Notes: generated from the letters alone by a model not told the origin. DNA of 64,000 nt from Devosia sp. Root635 (GCF_001427605.1 NZ_LMGZ01000022.1:142530-206529); one strand, 5' to 3'; counted from the first letter of the stretch, positions 40,916 through 50,810 are shown. Numbers and translations are program-made.

Positions 40916-41013
40916 CTCCCTCCCCCCTTGAGGGGGAGGGTTGGGGTGGGGGGTCGTTTCGTGGTCCACTAATAGGCCGCCACCCTAGGTCCCTCCCCTC
41001 AAGGGGGAGGGAG
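40916..41013. repeat. Paired GC-rich palindromes (REP/BIME-like)
   Basis: CTCCCTCCCCCCTTGAGGG at 40916 on and TCCCTCCCCTCAAGGGGGAG at 40991 on are each hairpins; between them GGGGTGGGGGG and CCGCCACCC are mirrored. The two-palindrome layout matches the elements at 43.6 and 56.7 kb. Confidence 0.75.
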
Positions 41014-41051
41014 GCGACGACCCTTGCCTCTTGTGACCTTGCGAGGCGCGC

Positions 41052-43532
41052 GTGACCTTCCTCCCCCCCGTCATCGCCGACTGGTTCGCCCGCAAGGCGT
41101 GGTCGCCCCGCCAGCACCAGCTCGACGTGCTCGCCTCCTGGCATGCCGGCGCCTCGGCCCTGCTCATCGCCCCCACCGGCGCCGGCAAGACGCTGGCCGG
41201 GTTCCTGCCCACCCTCACCGACCTCGCCGACGGCAAGTTCGATGGCCTCCACACGCTCTACATTTCCCCGCTCAAGGCGCTGGCCGTGGACGTGCAGCGC
41301 AATCTCAATGCCCCTATCCTCGAAATGGGCCTCAAGATATCAGCCGAAACCCGCACCGGCGATACGCCTGCCTCCAAGCGCGCCCGCCAGCGCAGCAAGC
41401 CGCCCCATATCCTGCTCACCACGCCCGAGCAGCTATGCCTCCTCATCAGCCACCCCCATGCCGACCTGTTCTTCGGCTCACTCCGCCGCATCGTGCTCGA
41501 TGAGTTGCATGCTTTGGTCACCTCCAAGCGCGGTGAACTTTTGTCCCTCGCCCTGGCCCGTATCGCCCGCCTTGCCCCAAACCTCCAGATCACCGCCCTC
41601 AGCGCCACCGTTGCCCGGCCCGACCTGCTGCGCGACTGGATCGCAAAGCCGGTGCCGGACAAGCCCACCCATCTCCTCACCGCCTCGGGCGGCGCCCCGC
41701 CGGTGCTCGAAATCCTCGATACCGAACAGGTGCTGCCCTGGGCCGGGCACTCGGCCAACTACGCCCATCGCGACCTCTACGAGACCATCAAGCGCCATAG
41801 GACCACCCTGCTGTTCGTCAACACGCGATCCCAGGCCGAAATGCTGTTCCAGGGCCTGTGGGCCGTCAATGACGACATGCTGCCCATCGCTTTACATCAC
41901 GGCTCGCTCTCGGTGGAGCAGCGGCGCAAGGTGGAGAGCGCCATGGTCGCAGGCAATCTCAAGGCCGTGGTCTGCACCTCGACGCTCGATCTCGGCATCG
42001 ACTGGGGCGATGTCGATCTGGTCGTGCAGGTCGGCGCGCCCAAAGGGTCCTCGCGCATGCTGCAACGCATCGGCCGCGCCAATCACCGGCTCGATGAACC
42101 CTCAAAGGCCGTGCTGGTCCCCTCCAACCGCTTCGAAGTGCTCGAATGCGAAGCTGCGCTCGAAGCCGTCGCCGAGAACCATCAGGACAGCGAAGACCCC
42201 GTGTCAGGCGGCTACGATGTCCTCGCCCAGCACCTGCTCGGCATGGCCTGTGCCGGCCCCTTCGCCGCCGACGACCTCTATGACGAAATCCGCCATGCCT
42301 GGCCCTATCGCGACTTGCCACGAGGGCAATTCGATCGCGTGCTCGATTTCGTCGCCACCGGCGGCTATGCCCTGCGCGCCTATGAGCGCTATGCCCGCCT
42401 CAAGCCCACCGATGACGGCAAGTGGCGCGTCGCCAATCCGCAGGTGGTCCAGCAATATCGGCTCAATATCGGCACCATCATCGAGGAACCCATGGTGCGG
42501 GTGCGCCTCATCCGCCAGCGCGGCCTCAAGAAAGGCCAGAGCAACAGCCCTATCGGGGCGGGCGGGCGCGTGCTGGGCGAGATGGAGGAATATTTCTTCG
42601 GCACGCTGCTGCCCGGCGACACCTTCATATTCGGCGGCGAAATCGTCGCCTTCGAAGGTATGCGCGACAACGAGGCTTTCGTCTCCCGCGCCCAGGCCAG
42701 CAATCCGAAAATCCCTTCCTATATGGGCGGCAAGTTTCCGCTCTCGACCTATCTGGCCGAGCGCGTCCGCCGCATCATGGACAGTCCCTCGGAGTGGACG
42801 AAGCTGCCCGAGCAGGTGGAAATGTGGCTCCGCCTGCAGCGCGACGTTTCGGTCCTGCCCAAACGCGACAGCCTGCTCGTGGAGACCTTCCCGCGCGGCG
42901 CCCACAACTATCTGGTCTGCTACCCCTTCGAAGGCCGGCTGGCCCACCAGACGCTCGGCATGTTGCTCACCCGCCGCCTCGAACGCGCCCGCGCCCGTCC
43001 CCTCGGCTTCGTCGCATCGGAATATGCCCTGGCCATCTGGGGGCTGGGCGATCTCTCCGCGCTGATCCGCACCGACCGCCTGTCGCTCGATGACCTCTTC
43101 TCCGAGGACATGCTGGGCGACGATCTCGAAGCCTGGCTCGATGAATCGGCCCTGATGAAGCGCACCTTCCGCAACTGCGCCATCATTTCCGGCCTCATCG
43201 AGCGCCGCCATCCCGGCAAGGAAAAGTCCGGGCGCCAGATCACCATGAGTTCTGACCTCATCTATGACGTGCTCTACCAGCACGAGCCCGACCACATCCT
43301 GATCCAGGCCACCCGCCGCGACGCCGCAAGGGGCCTGCTCGATATCGAGCGCCTCGGCGACATGCTGGCCCGCATCCGCAACCACATCGTCCACCAGCCG
43401 CTGGCGCAAATCTCGCCCCTCGCCGTGCCGGTCATGCTCGATATCGGCAAGGAGCCGATTTTCGGCGAAGGCCGCGAATCGGCTATGGCTGACGCAGCAG
43501 ATGAATTGATGAAAGAGGCGCTCGGAGGTTAG
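41052..43532 (+). CDS. Ligase-associated DEXH-box helicase (Lhr-like)
   Basis: An 826-residue SF2 helicase from GTG 41052. Walker A is APTGAGKTLAG (40-50), motif II VLDELHAL, motif III SAT, motif VI QRIGRANHR. The C-terminal Lhr core domain includes GQSNSPIGAGGRVLGEMEEY and FPRGAHNYLVCYPFEGRLAH. It belongs to the bacterial ligase-associated DNA damage response set; the partner endonuclease PdeM follows at 43720. The matching ligase and exonuclease genes are not in the window. Confidence 0.93.
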   Translation: MTFLPPVIADWFARKAWSPRQHQLDVLASWHAGASALLIAPTGAGKTLAGFLPTLTDLADGKFDGLHTLYISPLKALAVDVQRNLNAPILEMGLKISAETRTGDTPASKRARQRSKPPHILLTTPEQLCLLISHPHADLFFGSLRRIVLDELHALVTSKRGELLSLALARIARLAPNLQITALSATVARPDLLRDWIAKPVPDKPTHLLTASGGAPPVLEILDTEQVLPWAGHSANYAHRDLYETIKRHRTTLLFVNTRSQAEMLFQGLWAVNDDMLPIALHHGSLSVEQRRKVESAMVAGNLKAVVCTSTLDLGIDWGDVDLVVQVGAPKGSSRMLQRIGRANHRLDEPSKAVLVPSNRFEVLECEAALEAVAENHQDSEDPVSGGYDVLAQHLLGMACAGPFAADDLYDEIRHAWPYRDLPRGQFDRVLDFVATGGYALRAYERYARLKPTDDGKWRVANPQVVQQYRLNIGTIIEEPMVRVRLIRQRGLKKGQSNSPIGAGGRVLGEMEEYFFGTLLPGDTFIFGGEIVAFEGMRDNEAFVSRAQASNPKIPSYMGGKFPLSTYLAERVRRIMDSPSEWTKLPEQVEMWLRLQRDVSVLPKRDSLLVETFPRGAHNYLVCYPFEGRLAHQTLGMLLTRRLERARARPLGFVASEYALAIWGLGDLSALIRTDRLSLDDLFSEDMLGDDLEAWLDESALMKRTFRNCAIISGLIERRHPGKEKSGRQITMSSDLIYDVLYQHEPDHILIQATRRDAARGLLDIERLGDMLARIRNHIVHQPLAQISPLAVPVMLDIGKEPIFGEGRESAMADAADELMKEALGG

Positions 43533-43559
43533 CGGTCAACAGGCGGTCCGGCTCCTGCC

Positions 43560-43688
43560 CACCCTCCCCCTTGAGGGGAGGGTAGCGCCGCTAGGCCCAA
43601 CGGGCCGTAGCAAAGCTGGGGAGGGGGTAACGCCGTGGTCTACTGAAGGACCCCCACCCTCAGTCCCTCCCCTCAAGGGGGAGGGAGG
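43560..43688. repeat. Paired GC-rich palindromes between helicase and pdeM
   Basis: CACCCTCCCCCTTGAGGGGA at 43560 on and AGTCCCTCCCCTCAAGGGGG at 43662 on are hairpins about 100 bases apart, with GGGGAGGGGG and CCCCCACCC mirrored between. The element is inserted between two genes that normally act together. Confidence 0.75.
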
Positions 43689-43719
43689 CGAAGGAGCCGA
43701 GGCCGGAGAGAGCCGACGA

Positions 43720-44427
43720 TTGAGCAGTCTAACATTAACAGCCGAGGTCACGGAGACGCCGATCCTGCGCTTTGCCGGCCACAATTTCGAACCCCTGCCC
43801 TCGGGCGCGCTCTATTGGCACAACCAACAGACCCTGCTGGTTGCCGACCTGCATTTCGAAAAAATGGCGAGCTTCGCGCGTCGCGGGCAGATGCTGCCAC
43901 CCTATGATACCGGGCTCACCCTGGCCCGTCTCGAGGCCGATCTGCGCCGCACCGGCGCCACGCGGCTGCTCTCGCTCGGTGACACGTTCCATCGCGTCGA
44001 TGCTAGCAGTCTGTTAACGAATTCGGACCGAATGAGACTCGATTCACTCACCGAAATGGTCGATTGCATCTGGCTATCCGGCAATCACGACCCGGCCCCG
44101 CATGCCATCGGCGGCACCTGCCTGCCGCGGCTGGAACTGGCCGGATTGACCTTCACCCATGAGCCGGAACGCGGCATGACCGGCCTTGTGGCCGGCCATC
44201 TGCACCCGGCGGCGCATGTCTGGTTCCAGGGCCGCTCGACCCGCCGCCCCTGCTTCGTCCACGACAACCGCCTGCTGATCCTGCCGGCCTATGGGGCATC
44301 CACGGGTTCGCTCAACATCTTGTCCCCGGCGTTTTTCGGCCTGCTAAACTGGCCGACGGTCGAGGTCACCATGTTGGGGAAAGACCGCACTTATCCCGTC
44401 AGCCCGAAGCGCCTCGTGCGGGGGTAG
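43720..44427 (+). CDS. pdeM: Ligase-associated DNA damage response endonuclease PdeM
   Basis: A 235-residue metallophosphoesterase from TTG 43720 (MSSLTLTAEVTETPILRFAG; no ATG in frame nearby). Metal-site motifs are VADLHFEK, LGDTFHR, SGNHD and GHLHPAA. PdeM proteins accompany the Lhr-like helicase and a dedicated ligase in bacterial DNA repair islands. The helicase gene lies upstream with only a palindromic repeat between. Confidence 0.93.
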   Translation: MSSLTLTAEVTETPILRFAGHNFEPLPSGALYWHNQQTLLVADLHFEKMASFARRGQMLPPYDTGLTLARLEADLRRTGATRLLSLGDTFHRVDASSLLTNSDRMRLDSLTEMVDCIWLSGNHDPAPHAIGGTCLPRLELAGLTFTHEPERGMTGLVAGHLHPAAHVWFQGRSTRRPCFVHDNRLLILPAYGASTGSLNILSPAFFGLLNWPTVEVTMLGKDRTYPVSPKRLVRG

Positions 44428-45189
44428 CTAGCGCTTGAACAGCACGCCGCCCAGCCAGCCGGTGAACAGCGCCAGGATGACGCAGACCAGGCCATAGAGG
44501 AACGGTTGCTGCACCGCCGACAGCGCCAGGAACCGCTCGAAGCCGATCTTGCGCACCGCGAAACCTTCCGACTTGCGGGCGATGATCTCGCCATTCTTGA
44601 ACACATAGGTCAGGGCGATATAAGGGCCGGGCGGGGCATTGCTGGGGAGGGTCAGCCGCGCCGAATAAAAGTTATCCGCCGGGAAGTTGACGCCGTTTTC
44701 CTGCACGCCGAACAGGCCCTGCTCGGTCATCAGCCGCACCAGTTCGCGGCCGAAGATGGCGCTTTTCCACCAGTCGGTGGTGCTGGCCGGCAGGGTGTGG
44801 GATTCGGGCAGGATGAGGTTGGTGGTGAGTGTCGTAATATCGGTGATGTCGGTCAGCCGCCCGCTCGACAGCACATGGAAGTAACTGGGAAAATTACTGA
44901 ATTCGACCTGGTCGGTGTTGAGCCAGACGCCGAAGACGTTGGACATCTGGCGGGCAACGCGGTTCTGCGTGGGGCCGAGCACGACCACCACGACATGGAA
45001 GGGGCCGGTGACGAATTTATCCTCGGAGCCGGCATCGGGAATGATGGTGCCGAAAAAATTCATGCGCTCGCCCGAAAAGCTGGACGTGATCTCGATCGTC
45101 TCGTTGGAAACCTGCGACACCAGCCGCTCGGCCCGGGCGGGGGCAACGGCCAGGACAAGCGCCGCCAGCAGGAGCAGCAGCCGGCTCAT
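44428..45189 (-). CDS. TIGR02186 family membrane protein
   Basis: A 253-residue protein with a signal peptide (MSRLLLLLAALVLAVAPARA), a beta-rich periplasmic region (VSNETIEITSSFSGERMNFF, then RMSNVFGVW-type segments) and one C-terminal helix (PFLYGLVCVILALFTGWLGG). The family always accompanies TauE/SafE-type permeases, as here. Its stop directly abuts the pdeM stop. A role in sulfur-compound or anion export is inferred from the pairing. Confidence 0.85.
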   Translation of the reverse strand: MSRLLLLLAALVLAVAPARAERLVSQVSNETIEITSSFSGERMNFFGTIIPDAGSEDKFVTGPFHVVVVVLGPTQNRVARQMSNVFGVWLNTDQVEFSNFPSYFHVLSSGRLTDITDITTLTTNLILPESHTLPASTTDWWKSAIFGRELVRLMTEQGLFGVQENGVNFPADNFYSARLTLPSNAPPGPYIALTYVFKNGEIIARKSEGFAVRKIGFERFLALSAVQQPFLYGLVCVILALFTGWLGGVLFKR

Positions 45190-46112
45190 TGGACCACTCC
45201 CGTCACGGCCATGCTGAACACATTGGCGGGCGCCAGCACCAGAGACAGGCCGAAGCGGATGGCCACGGCCAGCACCAGCAAAGCCAGCAGTCCGCGCAAC
45301 TGTTCGCCGCGCAGATACTTGCCGGCCGAGGCCCCGAACTGGGCGCCGGCCGTACCGCCGACCATCAGGCAGAAGGCCAGCAGGATATCGACGCTCTGGC
45401 TCTGCACGGCATGCAGGATCGTCGTGGCCGCCATCATCGCCACCACCTGCGCCAGCGAGGTGCCGATGACGACATTGCCGGGCACGCGCAGCAGGTAGAC
45501 CAGAGCCGGCACCATGATGAAGCCGCCTCCGACACCCAGGAGCGAACCGACGAAACCGATGAACAGCCCGATGATCAGCACCGGCAACACACTGATATAA
45601 AGGCGCGATTTCTTGAACCGCACCCGCATGGGCAGGCCGTGAATCCAGTTATGCTGGTTGGGCAGGCGCTCGCGCACCACGATGCCCTTGCGCTGCTTGA
45701 GGATGGCGCGGGTGGATTCGATCAGCATCAGTACGCCCACCGAACCAAGCAGGACAAGGAAGCCCACCGAGATGACGAGATCGAGCTGGCCGGCATCGCG
45801 CAGCAAGGCAAAGGTCGCGACGCCGCCAAAGGCGCCCAACACGCCGGACAGCACCAGGTAAAGCGCCAGATGCAGGTCCACGGCGCCGCGCCGATAATGC
45901 GCCAGCGCGCCCGAGGTCGATGCCGCCACAACCTGGCCGGTGACCGAAGCCACCGCCACGGGGGCCGGCACACCCGAGAAAATCAGCAGTGGCGTCAACA
46001 GGAAACCGCCGCCAACCCCGAAGAGCCCCGACAGGAAACCGACCGCCCCTCCGATCCCCACGAGAAAGAAGAGGTTCACGGACAATTCGGCGATCGGCAG
46101 ATAGACCTGCAA
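45186..46112 (-). CDS. TauE/SafE-family permease
   Basis: A 308-residue permease with about 8 helices. The two repeats each carry GVGGGF (GLFGVGGGFLLTPLLIFSGV and GSLLGVGGGFIMVPALVYLL). I chose TTG 46112, since homologues begin with QVYLPIAELSVN; in-frame TTG 46172 and GTG 46136 are alternatives and no start has a strong ribosome site. It overlaps the TIGR02186 gene by 4 bases. Likely substrate is a sulfonate, sulfite or related anion. Confidence 0.88.
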   Translation of the reverse strand: MQVYLPIAELSVNLFFLVGIGGAVGFLSGLFGVGGGFLLTPLLIFSGVPAPVAVASVTGQVVAASTSGALAHYRRGAVDLHLALYLVLSGVLGAFGGVATFALLRDAGQLDLVISVGFLVLLGSVGVLMLIESTRAILKQRKGIVVRERLPNQHNWIHGLPMRVRFKKSRLYISVLPVLIIGLFIGFVGSLLGVGGGFIMVPALVYLLRVPGNVVIGTSLAQVVAMMAATTILHAVQSQSVDILLAFCLMVGGTAGAQFGASAGKYLRGEQLRGLLALLVLAVAIRFGLSLVLAPANVFSMAVTGVVQ

Positions 46113-46260
46113 GACCCTGATCCGTTTGAAAATCACTACGCCGCACGAGTTTACAGGACCGTACGTCAACAATAGGTCAAGGGCTTCCCACGAACCGCAG
46201 GAAACCCTCGATGTTTGGGGTTAGGATGCTGACCCGACCGTGTCAAACGACAGTTCGGTG

Positions 46261-49200
46261 TCAGACCGGCTGGCTGCCCAGTACTGCGAGCAGGCGGGGA
46301 TTGACGACGCCAATCTCGGTCATGCCGGTGCCACGCTCGAAAGCCTTGATGGCCTCGGCGGTCTTGGGTCCGGTCAGCCCATCGGGCGTGCCGACATCGA
46401 AGCCGAGCTTGCCCAGCACCGTCTGCACCTTGGACACCACATCCCTGGTGAGGATGGGTTCACCCGGATCGAAGCTGGGAGACCAGGTGCCCAGCGGGGC
46501 AAAGTTGGCCGCCAGGTCGACCGGCTCGGCCTTCCACAGGTCCAGTTCATCGCTCACGCGGCTCACTGCCTCGGCGGTCAGCGACTTGGCAATGTCGTCG
46601 CGGGCCTTGGCGGCATCGGCGTCACCATTGCGGGCGGCGAGGGCGAACCACTTGTAGGACTGTTCGAAATCCTGCTCGACGCCCAGGCCGCGGGCATAGA
46701 GCATGCCCAGGTTGAACTGGCTGTCGGTCATGCCGCGCGCTGCCGCCTGGGCGAACCACTCGGCGGCGGTTTCGAACTGCTGGTCGCCCAGTTGTCCGCC
46801 GGCATAGAGCGCCGCCAGGTTGTGCATGGCCATGCGATTGCCGGCTTCGGCGCCGCGCTGGTACCACAGCTTGGCCACTTCGAAATCCCTGTCCACGCCC
46901 TGCCCGGCTTCATAGAGATTGCCGATGCGATACTGCGCCGGCACGAAGCCCTGCGCGGCGGCACGCTCATACCACTTCGCCGCCTCGACCTGATCCTGGG
47001 GAACAACGCGGCCCTCGGTATAGATGGCGCCGATCTCGAACTGGGCGCGGGCATCGCCATCGGCGGCGGCCTGGCGCAATTCGAGCGGACCCACGCCTTC
47101 AGGCGGCAGTTCGAAACTCTCGGTGGCTGCAACATCGGGAATGCTGCCCGTAACCTCGGGCGCCGTCTCGACCGGAATGTCGAGCGGCGCTGCGGCGGCG
47201 CCACCGGTCAGCGCCATGAGCGATGGCGGCATCGGGGTCGTGGCCACCGGCTTGGTGAAACTCATCGGCTGGTTGGGGTTGATCGACGCGGTCGCGGTGG
47301 CGTCGATCATGTCGATGACACGCGGCTCGGGGCGCACCAGCGACACGTCGTCAGTGGCCGAGGGCGTTGCCGAGGGCTGCTCTATCGCGGTCTGGGCCGC
47401 CGGCGATGCCGCCGTGCGGGCGGGCGTCATGCGTTGCATGACCAGGTTCAGGGCCAGCATCGAGACGGCGACCAGCGTGGCGGCCAGCAGCAGCGGGCGG
47501 CGATGGCGCGTCAGGAAACTCTGCTTTTCAACAGGCGCGTCGGCTTCGGCGTCCATACCGAAGGCCGGCGCGACCGGCGGAGCCTTTTCGGCCTTGGCCT
47601 TCTTTTCCTTGACCGGCCTGGCCGGCTTTTCGGCCTTGGCCACGGGCGCCGCTGCCGCGTCGTCGGTCGGTGTCGCGGCGGCGGAACCCGGCCTTACCCG
47701 CGCAAGGGCGCGGCTGATAAGCGAATTGCTGGACGCAACGGCGGGGGCCGTCGCCTCCTGGCGGGCACGCTGGGCGCGACGGGCAGCCGCGACGAAGGTG
47801 CTGGTGCTGCTCTGGCTGACCGGGGCTTCGACCTGTGGAGCCGCGGCCGCGGCCGGCGGGGTGAACGGATCGAGGTCGGCCTTGGCAAAGCTCGACTGGG
47901 GCCGCGGCGGCCGCTCGACGCTGGCGGGATCGAATGCCGGGCGCCCAGAAACCGGCGCCTCGCCGGCAGGCACTGGTGGGCGGACGCCGACCTTGGCATC
48001 GAGGGCGGCACGGACAGGCCCGGTATCCTTGAAGCCGGGATCGACCAATGGCGCTTCGTCGACCGGATTGGCCGGCATCAGATCGCTCTTGGCGGCAGAT
48101 TTCGGGCCCGACAGGGCAGTCAGCATGACCTCGAGCCGGCTGCGCTCTTCATCGGGCTGCTCGACCTTGGGCTGCGGAGCCGGCGGGGCCGCAGCAGGCG
48201 CGGCGGCGGCGGGCCGCTCGTCGCGGTTGCCCAATACGGCTTCGAGCCGGGTCAGCCGCTCGGCCGTATCCTTGCCGGCGGTGTTGAATAGTGCGGCCAT
48301 GCGCTTTTCCAGCGCGGCCATGCCGTCCTCGCTCATGCCGCCGCCGGTGCCGGGAGCCGATTTGGCGACCGCCTCGGAGGTGCGTTCGGCCACCATGGCG
48401 GCGAGCGTTTCATAATCAGGCGTCTTGCCGGCAGACTTGATCAGGCCGGTCAGCCGGTCCTCGATGCTCTTGAGACTGTCGGGGCCGAACATGGCGACGG
48501 GCGCCGGCGCCTTGCGGGTCACCGCCTCGCTGGTGCGTTCGGCAACCAGGGTAGCCATGGCTTCGATATCGGTGGCGTCGGAGTGGCTGGAATAGAGCTT
48601 GGCCAGGCCATTGAGCTGCGCGCCCGTTTCGTCCATGCGGGCCATCAGCAGCTTGAGCTGGCTTTCCACCTGGCCCGAATCGGCGGCCGGCGCCATGCGG
48701 TCCGACAGGGCCTCGATCTGGCTTTCGATGCGCAGGAAACGCGGCTCCATGCCGGCCATTACAGCATCGCGCAGCGAGGCAATGTCCTGCTTGAGGCCGG
48801 CGACGTCGCCATTGGCGGTGTCGAGGGTACCGATGCGGGAAGCCAGGGCATCCACCTGGGCCACAAGCTTGTCCGGAGCGGACGCGCGGTCCTTCATCGC
48901 CTGGGTGAAGGCCGCCATTTCGCTGGTCAGGCGTTCGAAGTCGGCCGAGGACAGCGCAACATTCTTTTCGATGGAGTCGATGCGGTCATAGACGTTGCGG
49001 ACGCTTTTTTCGATGGCGTGCATCGTCGGGGCGAGCGTTTCGGTCTTGGCCGGCTTTTCGGCGGCCTTGCGATCCTCGCGCGCGATCTCGCGTTCCATCT
49101 GCTGGGCCTGCAGTTCGGCCAGCTTGCCCACGGTCACCGAAACGTCGTCGAGCCGGCTGTTGATGGCCGACAGATCGACGCGCGGACCGCCTTCGATCAG

Positions 49201-49806
49201 GGCAGCCAGGGCGCCGATCTGCGCTTCGAGGCGCTTGACCTGCCCGGTCTCGCCGACCGCGCCGGCCAGCAATTCGACGACATGGGTCAGTTGCTCGACC
49301 TGGGCGGCGACCTCGCGCACGCTGCCATTGCCGGCGCGCTGCGACCTGAGTTCCCCCTCGAGATGCTCCAGCCTTCCTGTGAGGCCGCCGACCAGCGAGC
49401 TCAGTTCACGGAATTCGGGCGTGTCCACGGCGCGACGGCCCAGGGCGGCGGCCGGGGCCGACATCTGGCGGCCGCGAATTTCGGCTATGGCGTTGCTCAG
49501 GTCATCCTGTTCATGATCGACAGTGCCCAGATCGTCGCGTTCGGTAAAGCGGTCCACGGCGCGCTTGACGGTCCGCAGCGCCTCGCGGCGGCGCATCGCC
49601 GGCTCGGGCCCGACGACCTGATCGCGCAGGTTGCGGACACGCCGGGTCAGGCCGGTCAGCGCCGGCTCGGCGCGCTGCTCCTGGACATAGTGGCCTTCGA
49701 CCTGATCGAGCAAGGCGACGAGCTCGCCGCGCAACGCCTGCCATTCCCCGGCCTGCGGCTCCGCTGCCGGCTCGGACATATCCGTGAATTGGTAGGCGCG
49801 GGCCAT
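46261..49806 (-). CDS. Large Sel1-repeat and peptidoglycan-binding polarity-type protein (PodJ-like)
   Basis: A 1181-residue protein. Residues 1-560 are largely coiled coil with repeats such as MVAERTSEAVAKSAP, a Pro/Ala-rich linker follows (to about 770), then one membrane helix (RPLLLAATLVAVSMLALNLV), and the periplasmic part has four Sel1/TPR-like repeats (AQFEIGAIYTEGRVVPQDQV, AQYRIGNLYEAGQGVDRDF) and a C-terminal peptidoglycan-binding domain (KLGFDVGTPDGLTGPKTAEA). The layout matches PodJ-type polar scaffold proteins of Caulobacter and rhizobia, which organise the old or new pole. Confidence 0.85.
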   Translation of the reverse strand: MARAYQFTDMSEPAAEPQAGEWQALRGELVALLDQVEGHYVQEQRAEPALTGLTRRVRNLRDQVVGPEPAMRRREALRTVKRAVDRFTERDDLGTVDHEQDDLSNAIAEIRGRQMSAPAAALGRRAVDTPEFRELSSLVGGLTGRLEHLEGELRSQRAGNGSVREVAAQVEQLTHVVELLAGAVGETGQVKRLEAQIGALAALIEGGPRVDLSAINSRLDDVSVTVGKLAELQAQQMEREIAREDRKAAEKPAKTETLAPTMHAIEKSVRNVYDRIDSIEKNVALSSADFERLTSEMAAFTQAMKDRASAPDKLVAQVDALASRIGTLDTANGDVAGLKQDIASLRDAVMAGMEPRFLRIESQIEALSDRMAPAADSGQVESQLKLLMARMDETGAQLNGLAKLYSSHSDATDIEAMATLVAERTSEAVTRKAPAPVAMFGPDSLKSIEDRLTGLIKSAGKTPDYETLAAMVAERTSEAVAKSAPGTGGGMSEDGMAALEKRMAALFNTAGKDTAERLTRLEAVLGNRDERPAAAAPAAAPPAPQPKVEQPDEERSRLEVMLTALSGPKSAAKSDLMPANPVDEAPLVDPGFKDTGPVRAALDAKVGVRPPVPAGEAPVSGRPAFDPASVERPPRPQSSFAKADLDPFTPPAAAAAPQVEAPVSQSSTSTFVAAARRAQRARQEATAPAVASSNSLISRALARVRPGSAAATPTDDAAAAPVAKAEKPARPVKEKKAKAEKAPPVAPAFGMDAEADAPVEKQSFLTRHRRPLLLAATLVAVSMLALNLVMQRMTPARTAASPAAQTAIEQPSATPSATDDVSLVRPEPRVIDMIDATATASINPNQPMSFTKPVATTPMPPSLMALTGGAAAAPLDIPVETAPEVTGSIPDVAATESFELPPEGVGPLELRQAAADGDARAQFEIGAIYTEGRVVPQDQVEAAKWYERAAAQGFVPAQYRIGNLYEAGQGVDRDFEVAKLWYQRGAEAGNRMAMHNLAALYAGGQLGDQQFETAAEWFAQAAARGMTDSQFNLGMLYARGLGVEQDFEQSYKWFALAARNGDADAAKARDDIAKSLTAEAVSRVSDELDLWKAEPVDLAANFAPLGTWSPSFDPGEPILTRDVVSKVQTVLGKLGFDVGTPDGLTGPKTAEAIKAFERGTGMTEIGVVNPRLLAVLGSQPV

Positions 49807-49941
49807 GGCTAGTCCCTGTCATGAAAGGCGGACCCCTCGCGATTCAACACGAAGGTATGACGGTCACTCTTGGGAAAACATGGTAAAGAACCCGTTAAGT
49901 ATTGTCGCAATATGCAAGAGCCACAGGCTGAAAGACCTGAT

Positions 49942-49957
49942 TTCGTAGTGATACGAA
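49942..49957. promoter_or_regulatory. Palindrome upstream of the NarL-type regulator
   Basis: TTCGTA-GTGA-TACGAA is a perfect 6-bp inverted repeat 47 bases before the ATG at 50005, in the gap between divergent genes. It may be an operator for the regulator itself. No known consensus is recognised. Confidence 0.4.
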
Positions 49958-50004
49958 GCCGGCGATTCGGAGCTTTGCGTATATCGTTCAATCTGGGGAG
50001 CCAC

Positions 50005-50676
50005 ATGACCCGCCGCCGCATCATCATCGTCGACGACCACCCGCTGTTCCGGGCGGCGCTGCGGCAGACCCTGTCGGGGGGTGACGCCACCGTCAGCGTG
50101 GAGGAAGCGGGCGATCTCAACGGGCTGAGCGCGGCGCTCGACGCCGATCGCGATTGCGATCTCGTGCTGCTCGACCTCAACATGCCGGGCGTGCGGGGCT
50201 TTTCCGGGCTGCTGCTGCTGCGGGCACAATATCCCGATATTCCGGTGATGATCATCTCGGCGGTCGAGGACGGCACCGTGGTTCGCCGCGCGTTCGAGCT
50301 GGGCGCCGCGGGCTATCTTCACAAATCCGTGGGACCGACCGAAATCCGCCGCGCCATCGAGACGGTGCTGTCAGGCGAGGTCTTCGTCCCCGAGGGGACG
50401 GCTTTGGGCAGCGACGACGATCATACCGCACTGATGCGCCGGCTCTCGACGCTGACCCCGCAACAGGTGCGCGTGCTGATGATGCTCAGCGACGGGCTGA
50501 TGAACAAGCAGATCGCCTATGAGCTTTCCATCTCGGAAGCCACGGTCAAGGCGCATGTCTCGGCCATCCTGCAGAAGCTGGACGTCGACAGCCGCACCCA
50601 GGCTGTGATCGCCGCGGCACGCATCGAAGACGGCCAGTTCGAGGCACTGTTCTCGATTGGTGGGGAAAAGCCGTAG
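50005..50676 (+). CDS. NarL/LuxR-type response regulator
   Basis: A 223-residue regulator from ATG 50005 (GGGGAG upstream). The receiver has Asp10-Asp11 (IIIVDDHPLF), phosphoacceptor Asp57 (LVLLDLNMPG) and Lys (YLHKSVG); the LuxR HTH is LTPQQVRVLMMLSDGLMNKQ and SISEATVKAHVSAILQKL. All key residues are present. No kinase is adjacent, so it is an orphan here. Confidence 0.92.
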   Translation: MTRRRIIIVDDHPLFRAALRQTLSGGDATVSVEEAGDLNGLSAALDADRDCDLVLLDLNMPGVRGFSGLLLLRAQYPDIPVMIISAVEDGTVVRRAFELGAAGYLHKSVGPTEIRRAIETVLSGEVFVPEGTALGSDDDHTALMRRLSTLTPQQVRVLMMLSDGLMNKQIAYELSISEATVKAHVSAILQKLDVDSRTQAVIAAARIEDGQFEALFSIGGEKP

Positions 50677-50682
50677 CATCAC

Positions 50683-50810
50683 GCCACGCCCTCGTGGTTC
50701 GAGGGTCGCTGCGCTCCCGCCTCACCATGAGGGCTACTTCTAGCCCGGTATTCCAGTAGCCCTCATGGTGAGGTGCGCTTCTTCAGCGCCTCGAACCACG
50801 AGGGCGTGGC
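50683..50810. repeat. 128-base near-perfect inverted repeat
   Basis: GCCACGCCCTCGTGGTTCGA at the left end mirrors the right end at 50791-50810, and an inner arm CCTCACCATGAGGGCTACT mirrors AGTAGCCCTCATGGTGAGG; the loop is TCTAGCCCGGTATTCC. It forms one long hairpin between the convergent regulator and pyrD genes. It is unlike the CTCCCC repeats and may be a non-autonomous element that also terminates both genes. Confidence 0.8.

Noticed and set aside
46240..48291. 683-residue plus-strand open frame
   Set aside because: It is the antisense of the Sel1/peptidoglycan-binding gene, caused by high GC; the minus-strand frame has clear domains.
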